Shown here one piece after another: positions 45,588-54,402 of a DNA stretch of 64,000 nt (its first letter is position 1; each line of letters starts with the position of its first letter). The notes under the pieces were generated by a model, which worked only from the letters and a program-made list of their open reading frames with translations, ran no database searches and was not told the DNA's origin. Source of the stretch: Cristatella mucedo (taxonomy: Eukaryota > Bryozoa > Phylactolaemata > Cristatellidae); assembly GCA_009760855.2 (NCBI GenBank), contig WPIO01000002.1:3116001-3180000 (forward strand), read 5' to 3'. Position numbers and translations under genes: made by a program.

Positions 45588-46956
45588 ATGCTAGGATATC
45601 GTAAAAAAGGAAGCAATTCAAGAAAGAGTGGTGATATACTTACTGGTAATCTAAATGTGAATGGTAACTTGATAAAGAATCTTGATGATCCTGTTGATGC
45701 TGGCGATGCAGTAAGTAGAAAGTATATAGATACAAATTTTGTTACTAGAATTTCAGGAGGAACAACTGCTGATGCTGACATTGGCATTAAAAAAATCATC
45801 GTTTAGTAGATTTAGCAAATCCTACAAGAAATCTCTACTTGAAAGGAAATGTATCTGCAAATTCAAAAAAGTATGTAAATGTTTCAGATCCTATAAGTGG
45901 AAGTGATGTTTCAACAAAAAATAATATCTTGATGCAAAAATTGATGCATATGATTATGATAGTCAATAAATAAATAAAAATTCAAGTGTTAATAGTTTAA
46001 AAATAAATTTAAATGATGGAAATTTTGACAATTATTTACCAAATAGTCTTATTTCTAATAATAACTTGATTATTTTTACTTAAAAATGTGATAATAATCC
46101 ATATATTCTAATCGTATTAATCAAACTATTTTTATAAAATACTTTAGAGATTTAACTGTAAATAATGTAGTTAATCTTGGTACTCCAAGCCAAAGATTTT
46201 AATCTTCTTCTAATGATAAATTAGTTTTAGGTAGATTATCTGACATCAACATAAAAACTAAACTACTCAAAAAGCAATAATAAATATTATGGAATACGAT
46301 AACAGGAATCCTAATACCTCATATGTATGTTATGGAAATGATATATTTAATTATTCAGTTGGAAATAAAACTATTACTTCAATAAAAAAATGTATGCTAA
46401 AAATGCATATTAATATGTTAATATTAATCTCGTTAAAATTGCATATTTAAGTACAAGATATATTAAGCAAATAGTGGTATGAAGCAAAAGTATTTTTGTC
46501 AAAGATTGGAATATCTAAATGACTTTAGATTGTTATTTATATTTAAAAAATGGAATTGTAACTCTTAATACTATTGATTATATTAACATATTTAAACTTA
46601 ATGATGGAATGATATAAATTCATATTGTTTTTTCCTATCCATCTATAAAAGCCTATGATTATGGTATCATTTCAAATAATTTAAATGATTTATCATCTCA
46701 AAGCAATCCAGATTGTATCGAAATTGAATTTCTAAATTTCTTTTACTACTCACCATCAAGAACAATCGATCCTACAGTATTAAAAAAATATTGATATAAT
46801 TGATACATCTGGTATAGGTCATGCTCCTGATACACTACCTATTCATATACCTTATACTATACATACACCCCACCTAATCTTACACCTTATCCTACATTTG
46901 GTGTTCCTGCTGATAGAAATCCTATACTTGGTAATCCTCCTGATGAAGAAGATTAA
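45588..46956 (+). pseudogene. Fibre-like protein 2, frameshifted
   Basis: The first 72 codons carry a shaft module (NLNVNGNLIKNLDDPVDAG, then DAVSRKYID). A second module lies near 45880-45930 (VSDPISGSDVSTKN). The long middle is Asn/Ile/Tyr-rich and split among frames, and the C-terminus is Pro-rich, ending NPPDEED at TAA 46954-46956. It would be about 450 codons. The duplicated shaft modules show it is a paralogue of the upstream fibre-like gene with a different distal part. It converges on a small minus-strand gene whose stop overlaps its own. Confidence 0.55.
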
Positions 46957-47083
46957 TATTGCAGTTTCCAATCCATATTCTCTTTAATCAATTCTTCAGG
47001 TAAATCTCAGCTCTTTTCTGCGTCTACTTCTTTCTTTATTTGTTTAGTTGGCTATATTTTTTAGAGTATGCTTCAGACTTCAT
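46953..47083 (-). pseudogene. Small viral gene, about 43 codons
   Basis: It begins MKSEAYSKKYSQLNK and ends with LPEELIKENMDWKLQY in another frame, so it has one frameshift and also a TGA where Trp would fit. The charged, helical product has no recognised family. Its TAA (46953-46955) overlaps the fibre-like gene's stop in a TTAA palindrome. Confidence 0.35.
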
Positions 47084-47123
47084 ATTATTTATTTTTTATA
47101 TTTTTAAGTCTTTAAGGAACTCT

Positions 47124-47351
47124 TCAAAGATTAAAATTTACTCTAACTTTAGTGAATATAAATTTAATTTCTGATTCAGAGTGATTGATTCTTAATGCTT
47201 TGTATTCTAATACTAGTTTTACAGCATGTAATAATGTTAATCTAATATCTTCAATTCTACCCATCGGATATGAGCAGATCTTAAAGTTTGAATATTGTTG
47301 ACCTTGTATTTCTTCAAGACAGTCTTTACTTCTTGTTTCAACTGAAACCAT
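47124..47351 (-). CDS. Unknown viral protein, 75 codons
   Basis: An open frame from ATG 47351, three bases after ATTATAG. It is amphipathic with two Cys (CLEE, KICSYP) and a helical centre (IRLTLLHAVKLVLEYKALRI). No family is recognised. Intactness and the start motif support a real gene. Confidence 0.5.
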   Translation of the reverse strand: MVSVETRSKDCLEEIQGQQYSNFKICSYPMGRIEDIRLTLLHAVKLVLEYKALRINHSESEIKFIFTKVRVNFNL

Positions 47352-47389
47352 TTTCTATAATACTATTTTTAATTTTTATTTTAAATTAA

Positions 47390-49461
47390 TTACACAGTGG
47401 TTGGTGCAGGTGTTGAAGTTGTAGCAGGTGCGGGTATTGAAGTTGTAGCATGTGCATCATCAGTTGTTTGTGCTTGGGATGCTAAAGCTGCTGCAGTTTC
47501 TTTTTGTCTTAATAATAATAATAATAATAATGCACTCGATAAAGCGCCCTCAGAGAACTTAATCTCTTTCTAGGCTCTTTACATTTGCTGCAAAGTGAAA
47601 TGCAATTGAATGGTAAGTAAAATCATGCTTGAAAAACAAACAAAATGAATAATATGGTTAGGGGTGACATGCACAGGGTCAGCATGCAAATGTGGTTAGT
47701 GGCAGCATGCACAGTGTCAGCACGCATAAGCGCATCAAGGACGAATCACAGGGACCCACTAAATGCTGTCCTAAATAGGTGTGTTTTTAAGTTCCTTTTA
47801 AATGTGGCCAGGTCAGGGGAAGTTCTGATGCAGGTTGGGAGGGAGTTCCAGGCTTTTGGAGCATACGAACTAAATGCACGGTCTCCAAAGGATTTAAGGA
47901 TTGTACCAGGTATTTCTAGACTATTGGATTCCGAAAAGCGGGTGGTACGATGCTTGGCCTGATGGGGTAGTATATCTGAAAGATAGGCTGGAGCCATAGA
48001 ATGAAGGGACCGAAAAGTGAGCGACGAAACCTTGAAGTCAATCCGTTGCTTGACTGGTGCAGGTCGGCGAGAAGTGGAGTAATGTGGCAACTGCAACTCT
48101 CACGACCGACGAGCCTAGCTGCAGAGTTTTGCACCAGCTGCAATCGCCTGATCGCATATGCTGGTAGGCCAGTAAGCAGTGAGTTACAGAAGTCGAGACG
48201 GGATGTCACGAATGCATGGACCAACTTGGACGTAGTATTCTTATCTAAACAAGCCCGAATTTTAGCAATGTTGTGAAGCTGAAAATAGGCAGATTTGACT
48301 GTGGAGCTGATATGGTCGTCTAACTAGAGGTCGCTTTGGAATATGACACCTAGATTTCGAGCTGATTCAACTGGAGATACGCTGGCAGAGCCAATTTTGA
48401 GAGTCAGCCTTTCCAATCTCTGAATCACACTGGGTTTTCCCATAACTAGTAAGTTAGTTTTATCATCGTTTAGTTTTAGAAAATTTGCTGTCATCCATGT
48501 GCGAATGTCATCAATGCATGCAGCAAGTGAGTTGAGAGAATTTGAGGTGCTCGAAGGCTGGGAGGGATCAAAGCAAAGGTACAACTGAGTGTCATCCGCA
48601 TAGAAGTGAAAGCCTAGATTGTGCTTGGCAATCACATCAGCAAGAGGGAGAGTATAAACCGTGAAAAGAACCGGACCTAGCACGGAGCCCTGAGGTACTC
48701 CATATTTCAGAGGTACTTCACATGATCTTTGTCCATTCACGTCGATACTCTGGAGTCTCCCACTGAGATAGGACCTGAACCACTGCAGAGCAGTGCCAGT
48801 GATGCCCAGGCGAGATGAGAGGCGCTCTAGAAGAAATTTGTGATCGATGGTATCAAAAGCTGCCGAAAGATCAAGCAAAACAAGCAGAGACACTCTACCC
48901 ATGTCTGCATTCCTAAATAGGTCGTTGTATACCCGAAGCGATGCTGACTCAGTGGAGTGATTAGCTCTAAAGCCAGACTGGAACTTACTAGCAAGGTGTG
49001 AGGTTTCGATAAATGAGTTCAGCTGGTCTGCATTTGTACCATCAGCTATATCAGGCAGAACTACATAACATTCATCCTTAACAATTCCAGATATTTCAGG
49101 TTTAATTCCTGATACTCCTGATATTACAGTAGAAATTGTTAGAAGTTGAGATGCAATCCATGTTGTGTATCCAGAGATTTCTCCAGGTATCTAGAAGTGC
49201 ATTAACTTTAGCTCTTACTTTAGTATAAAGATTTGCTGTTACGTCTGCCATTCCTGGCGTAATGATCTATTGTGCTTCAATATCACACTCATCTAGATAG
49301 GATTTCTTAACATATGTATAAGTCATAACTGAAATATCTGAATCAAGTGTTTGTTATTCATAAGAAGTCATTCTTGACTTAACAAGATAATCTACGTAAG
49401 CTTTTAGTGCAGTAGCAGTGGTTGGTAGACTTGGATCAGTAACATCAGAAGTTGCAGCCAC
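47390..49461 (-). pseudogene. Viral protein split by a LINE
   Basis: The 5' part (49461 to about 49048) encodes TATALKAYVDYLVKSRMTSY and an Ala/Val-rich segment, then Ile/Ser/Gly-rich hydrophobic sequence. It has in-frame TAA and TAG and one frameshift. The 3' part (about 47511-47390) ends in Ala/Thr/Pro repeats (SIPAPATTSTPAPTTV). A 1.5-kb LINE lies between them in the same orientation. The expected start is now GTG, directly after ATTATA, so ATG may have decayed. The function is unknown. The Pro/Thr tail suggests a surface or linker segment. Confidence 0.45.
47512..49047 (-). mobile_element. L2/CR1-like LINE, 5'-truncated, inside a viral gene
   Basis: This is the best LINE copy. The frame 48324-48902 holds the reverse transcriptase core: LLVLLDLSAAFDTIDH (motif A region), YGVPQGSVLGPVLF (B), FHFYADDTQLYL (C) and LNDDKTNLLVMG (D). 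The thumb and C-terminus follow in shifted frames at 47916-48224 and 47746-48096 (FCNSLLTGLP, KSFGDRAFS, KAWNSLPT, FKRNLKTHLFRTAFSG). The 3' UTR ends with the stem-loop and a (TTA)n tail. The endonuclease domain is missing, so the insertion is truncated and dead. Target-site duplications could not be resolved. Confidence 0.9.
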
Positions 49462-49513
49462 TATAATAATTATAAGAAAATTACATGCACACAAATTAAC
49501 TAACTAAAATAAT

Positions 49514-49763
49514 TTAAAAACCACATGGTAAGTTCCAAACACATCGCTCACATTCTGCTAACTTGTTTTCATATTCAATTAATTTATTGCATGCATCACA
49601 AATATCTATAAAATATGCATAAATTCAATCATCGAAATCCGGAATAATCTTATAAAGAGAATTCCTAAGACCAACTCTACAAATACATATGAATTTTAGA
49701 AGAGAAATTCTTTCTGCCATGTCTCTAGCTTTTTTTACATCTAAGAATTATCGGAAGTTCCAT
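49514..49763 (-). pseudogene. Small Cys-containing viral protein A
   Basis: ATG 49763 lies two bases after TATATAG. A poly(A) run near codon 12 shifts the frame, and the rest holds NSLYKIIPDFDD, a TGA, then IYAYFIDICDACNKLIEYE and a second Cys pair (ECERC). It is a paralogue of the upstream gene (49766-50038), which has a matching KLIPELD...LIEICDTCDRLME block. The C..C pairs could bind metal. No family is recognised. Confidence 0.5.
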
Positions 49764-49765
49764 TT

Positions 49766-50038
49766 CTATATATAATTATATAATTTATACACCTGTTTTT
49801 TTTTATTTTTAGATGCTTCTTCAAGCATTTCATTTATCTTACTACGGCATTCCATTAACCTATCACAAGTATCACAGATCTCTATAAGAACACTAATAAG
49901 CGAACTATCTAATTCTGGAATAAGTTTATCAAGTGAGTGCTTAACTATTCGTTGATCTTCACCTTTAAGTTCTCGTAAACAGATTTTTACTGCCATTTCT
50001 CTAAATTGTTCACAACTAAGAATTCTTGAAACAACCGT
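49766..50038 (-). CDS. Small Cys-containing viral protein B, start codon lost
   Basis: An open frame of 90 codons runs from ACG 50038, three bases after TATATAG, to TAG 49766-49768. The first in-frame ATG is at 49996, but the alignment with the neighbouring paralogue and the motif both point to 50038, so ATG probably decayed to ACG. The core HSLDKLIPELDSSLISVLIE is followed by ICDTCDRLME. The C-terminus ends KLYNYI. The stop lies inside the TATATAG of the next gene. Confidence 0.55.
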   Translation of the reverse strand, partial: TVVSRILSCEQFREMAVKICLRELKGEDQRIVKHSLDKLIPELDSSLISVLIEICDTCDRLMECRSKINEMLEEASKNKKKQVYKLYNYI

Positions 50039-50041
50039 TTT

Positions 50042-50362
50042 CTATATAACTAAAGTTATTTCTCCATATTTCTCATCTTCTTCGCTTACATCATTGTCTT
50101 AATCTAGTTGATTCTCAATTCGTTCATCACTTTCTCCAAATAGAAGTTCTTCGAGACTTACATCACCTTTTGAAACGTAATCTGATTCTTGACTATCACT
50201 GCAGTACAAAAAGTCTGATTCAGATTTAGGAACATAGTCAGGATCCTCAGAAAGCGTATCAGATACTGATTCTGTGTCTGAAAGAATAATGTCGATTGAA
50301 TCTGCTTCAGCGTAAGCTTCTCCTTCTGGAAATTGAAAAACTTCTGGATTTTCCTAGTCCAT
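50042..50362 (-). pseudogene. Acidic viral protein, two in-frame stops
   Basis: A single frame of 107 codons runs from ATG 50362 (TTATAG two bases upstream) to TAG 50042-50044, interrupted by TAG at codon 3 and one TAA near codon 90. It is Asp/Glu/Ser-rich throughout (DIILSDTESVSDTLSEDPD, EELLFGESDE). Both stops sit where Gln would read well. There is no frameshift. The function is unknown. Acidic tails of this kind often contact basic partners. Confidence 0.5.
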
Positions 50363-50385
50363 TCCTATAATAGTGATTTTTTTTA

Positions 50386-50538
50386 TTAATTTATAATTAA
50401 TTTCTCTAGACTCCTGAATAGGTCTATTTCTTCTTGTATATCAACATATTTTATATCTACTTCCATTTTCTCTTTATCTGAAAACGCTACTTTCTTTACA
50501 ACTATTGGTTTATTATCTTCATTCTTTCGTTTTGGCAT
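50386..50538 (-). CDS. Small basic/charged viral protein, 50 codons
   Basis: An intact frame that begins MPKRKNEDNKPIVVKKVAF, a plausible nuclear localisation signal. It overlaps the end of the upstream gene by 20 bases. TATATAG abuts its ATG. No family is recognised. Confidence 0.5.
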   Translation of the reverse strand: MPKRKNEDNKPIVVKKVAFSDKEKMEVDIKYVDIQEEIDLFRSLEKLIIN

Positions 50539-50794
50539 CTATATAATTATTACAAACATTTCAAATAATATATCTACCTGGATTAAGGCCATTACTTATT
50601 GATTCATTAATTTTATAATGAACATAAGCATAACTACAAATTCCGCAATCTAACCAGTATCGTTTTGAAACAAATGCTGATTGAGCAACTTTTTCTAACT
50701 CATTAGTAGACAGTTCATGTTTATCTTGAGATATTTTATGAAACTTTCTAATTTGGTTTTCACTAAACTCTTCAACTTATTTACCTTTGAAAAT
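50519..50794 (-). pseudogene. Small zinc-knuckle-like viral protein, two in-frame stops
   Basis: One frame of 92 codons runs from ATT 50794 (two bases after TATATAG, where ATG is expected) to TGA 50519-50521. A TAA at codon 6 and a TGA near the end interrupt it. It contains RYWLDCGICSYAYVHYK and a later VCNNY, which could ligate a metal. No frameshift is present. It follows the polymerase and overlaps the start of the 50538 gene. The family is unknown. Confidence 0.4.
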
Positions 50795-50796
50795 CT

Positions 50797-53700
50797 CTAT
50801 ATATCAGTTAAGCAACTTACAAATGTATCATGACCCATTGTTTTAGTTAAAACTGCTTTTGTTACTCTTTTTGCAGCAGCTTTTCTTTCAGCATCAACGA
50901 TACTTACAGAGTATAGCTTCGGTCTTAAAGCACATCTGAAATTACGTTTCCTTCTGTTTCATCTTTAAACTTTTCAATTCTATCAACATCAAAATAATCA
51001 GGAATTGGCTTCATATCATCATAAAAATTATGTGTTTCAATATCCATAATCAAAGAGTCAGTATCAGTATAGATTAAACTAACTTTACTTCCGTATTTTG
51101 GTTTTTATAATATCATAATAAAACTTTTGCATATGTAACTTTGATAAATCGAGAATTGCACTACCAATGAGTATTGGTTTATTCAATCTTGTTTTGATAG
51201 ATCCATTGAATTGATTTATTGATTGATTGAAATATTGTCAACGATTCTCCGAAGTCTCTAAAATTAACTGTTTTTGGATCTCTTATTTGTTTATTGAACT
51301 TCTTTTTTTCCTACTTCATCAATAGCACTAAAGTAAGTTTTAACTTTTTTTTCAACATCTTCACAAGTTTTACCATAAAATGAATTCATGATCAATTTCC
51401 AAAGATTTCTTAAAAACGTTGTACTTGAATTTGCTGCTTTCATTTCAGCACACATTTCAATATAAGGTTTAAGCCATATAGATTGCTTAAACTTATAAAC
51501 TTTCTTTACAGTTGCAATCATTCCATGTGTCAAACGGAATTTTAAATATCTATAATGTAGTAAATAATCTTTCTTTGGTAGAAAGTCACACGTTAACTTT
51601 GGAACATTACTAGCTCCTGTTTTCAATTTGTTTTGAAAATTAGAATATTCACTACAGTCAACAACTCTATTACAAGCGCATAGCGGATACTCATTGTGTA
51701 AATCATGGTAATACTCCTTAGTTTTAGGATCATACTCAATATCAACAACAAAGAAGTAACCAATATCTAATTCATCTTTTAATTTAAGAACACTATCAAT
51801 ATTCCATCCTTCAATTGAAATTTCTTTAATGTTTCCTTGTGTTAGAAGTTCCATAATTGCTGTAGGACAAAGACTTGTTACATCTTGATACGTTATCCAT
51901 CTTCTTGGTTTATCTTTATCAAATCCAGGAGCCATTGGGTTATTTGCTTCAACAAGTCTAGTATTCACTTGACATATTCCACCACGTATTGACTTTTTAA
52001 ACATATCATAATTATTTCTATCAGTTAAAAACTCAATCTTTACTCCTAAAAACCAAAACACAGCACTCCATTAGAATTTTGGTGTTGTTACAAAGTTTGC
52101 AGGATCTAGTTTTAGTTTTGATATCAAACTTTTTCTAAAACCTTCAAAACAACCTGCAAGTAATAACACATCGGTTGATAGATATACATTATGATAGTCT
52201 AACATATTTCTACAATCAAACTCTTTCCAAACAGCATTTGTTTTTTTATAACTTTCATCAGATATTCCAGTCATGTAAACACTTGAATACAAATCTTCCT
52301 TATTTGGAAGAGAATTAACGAAAAACTTATCAAATGAATCCATGAACTCATAAGGATATTCTCCTTTTGTTGCAAGCATATTAAGATTTTTATTTGGGAA
52401 CTTCCCACTTGAAACTTTATTAGAAAATGGCAAACTATCAATTGTTTTACCCATTGTTGTTGCTATAAAGTCTAATGATCCAAGCATAAATTGAGCACTA
52501 TCCTTAAAATCTAAATCATTAACTCTTAACATCATTTACTTTTATAAATTATTAGCAATTGGTTCTGCTTCAACACCAAAGTTTTCAAGTGCTTTAACAA
52601 TTATGTGTGAATCATATCCTCTAAAATTATGAAATATAACAGGAAGTTGCCATTTTTTAAAGTTAATTCCAGCTTTTAGATTGCAAGACTTAGTGCTGCT
52701 CCTCTAATCTTATTAGTTAGGTGTCAATGATCATGAACTTTTATAAAATCCCTTTTCTTTGAATCAAATGGTTCTTTACACATCCAACAGAAAATAGCTT
52801 TTATATGCTCCTCTATTTCATTATCAGTTAAATCATCCATTTTAGTTTCTAAATTATGTTCAATCACGCTACTTTTTAAGAAGTCTGACACATCAAATAG
52901 TCTTTGTAAAACTTAATTACACAATCAGATCCAACGTTCATAAATTTATCAACAACCTCTCCTTTCCAATTAGTAATAACATAAGCAGATGAGCATGGTG
53001 TGTGAATTGATTCATTTTCCTTTTTCAATTATAAACTCAAAGTCTGCATAACAAAAATATGGACATGTATTAGGACGTTTGAAAGAATCAAATTTAATAA
53101 ACTTACTCTTTTCATCAGGCATTACATAAACTGTCGCTCCAGAGTTTATACTTTTAAATTGTTCTAATTAATCATCAACTTGTTTTTTATCAAAGAATCT
53201 ATTTAAACATCTATGACAATAATACTGTTTTCCTCCAGAATTTACAGGTCTCTATAATGTATTGAAATTATTAATCAACATATAATGTTCTTTTTTACCT
53301 TTATTAAGTAATAATAGATTTATGTGTCTATCTTCTTTCTCATCAGACTCTTTTACTACTCTTAATCGAGAAACTCTTGACTCTTTATATCCGCACGAGT
53401 AAACATTTATACTAACATTAATTGCTTTCTCTAATTTATCAACATCTTTAACCATTAAAGGCCATTCAATTTCATAAAGCAAGTGAGAATATTGAATAGA
53501 TAATATTTCTTTTAAGTCATTTATCTTCCACTTATTTTTCTCTATTGGATTTAAAGCTCTTAAAACGCACCATAGCGCACAAAACTCATCATCAACATTT
53601 TTCAAGCTAGTTATACACTTTTTCTTAGCAAGATATTCAGGAGTTTCAATGTATGTTCCACCACCTATAGGTAGGTATATATTTAGAAATAACAACCGAA

Positions 53701-54186
53701 AATGAATGATAATCGAGGAGCAACCATCAAGAACCAATGTTGTGTTTGATTAGCATTTCTGAGTTTGTTGCTAATGAAAGCATTATTCTTCATAAATTGT
53801 ATTTGCTGACTCACTCTCCATAGTTAACATTGATTTTGATTGTGCTTCTTTTCTTTCTCTTTCTTCATTATCAAAAATATTCATATCGAATGATACTTTA
53901 AAGTGAACTCTAATAAATGGCCATGACATTCTAACTTTATCCAGTAGTTTATTAGTTGTATATATAAGTAATTCTTTGAGTGATTTAAAGTCTGCGGATC
54001 TTCTCTTGGTTTTGTAAGCAAAAGCTAAAGCATTTCCACCTCCAGTAATAACTGGATCTACAAAGCCAACTTTATTAAGTCTACTTGTCTTCCAACACAT
54101 TTTCTACTTGATGAATTAAAGTCAATATTCAATAATCTTCTAACTTCAAAAGGAAAATAATTTCTTTCTCTAGATTGAGAAGACAT
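50797..54186 (-). pseudogene. Protein-primed family B DNA polymerase, broken
   Basis: The gene spans about 1,130 codons, typical for Polinton polymerases. In order: N-terminal region (frame 53783-54100, with KVGFVDPVITGGGNAL), an N-terminal domain (53252-53737, with DEFCALWCVLRALNP), a zinc knuckle (CHRC, near 53210), an exonuclease motif (YADFE, near 53035-53050), then palm frames 52071-52535 and 51291-52061. Palm motif A is QDVTSLCPTA (about 51885), motif B lies near 51370 (MNSFYGKT) and motif C (DTDS) at about 51055-51068. TAA at 52071 and 51291 and several frameshifts break it. Proofreading and protein-primed replication of the viral genome are the known roles of the family. It ends at TAG 50797-50799, inside a TATATAG. 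Confidence 0.85.
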
Positions 54187-54293
54187 TTGCTGTATAAGGT
54201 AAACATATTTTTGCTAAAATAAAAAATTATTAAGAGAACTAAATTTTACCGTAAGTTTAGCAAACAAGGAAACACAAATGGCGATATCTCAGT

Positions 54294-54402
54294 GATGAGG
54301 ATTTTTTCCCCGATACGACACCAACTAGTTTTTGAATATCCGAAGGTGGAGCCGAGGATGGACAAAATTAGCTGGTGTCGTATCGGGGAAAAGACACTCA
54401 TC
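54294..54402. repeat. Imperfect hairpin at the viral right edge
   Basis: Arms 54304-54327 and 54369-54392 pair at 23 of 24 positions (core CCCCGATACGACACCA). The outer GATGAG/CTCATC also pair, around a 41-base loop. It lies about 50 bp beyond the last viral sequence. It could be a small inverted-repeat transposon, a relic of a viral terminal structure or unrelated host DNA. Confidence 0.8.

Larger units (their letters stand above)
36515..54240. mobile_element. Endogenous adintovirus/Polinton-like virus, left-truncated
   Basis: An A+T-rich block of about 17.7 kb, unlike both flanks, carries some 20 tightly packed genes on both strands. Protein-primed polymerase B, A32-type ATPase, adenain-like protease and capsid-type proteins together are diagnostic of Polintons/Mavericks and adintoviruses. 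A phospholipase A2 domain is also known from adintoviruses. Most genes have in-frame stops or frameshifts, so the copy is dead. The left edge lies inside the capsid gene and the right edge follows the polymerase start by about 50-100 bp. No retroviral-type integrase and no terminal inverted repeats are seen, which may be due to the left truncation. Retroelements at 42505-42603 and 47512-49047 inserted later. Confidence 0.85.

Noticed and set aside
36515-54240. Reading the viral breaks as sequencing errors
   Set aside because: Some frameshifts are in poly(A) runs, but others are not, many defects are substitutions to stops, and the host gene nearby has a 1,995-nt exon without error. Decay explains all of it.
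36515-54240. Non-standard genetic code as a firm conclusion
   Set aside because: Stops fall at Gln/Trp-like sites, but transitions alone produce that pattern, several genes contain no internal stop while using many CAA and TGG codons, and frameshifts coexist. Kept only as a testable alternative.
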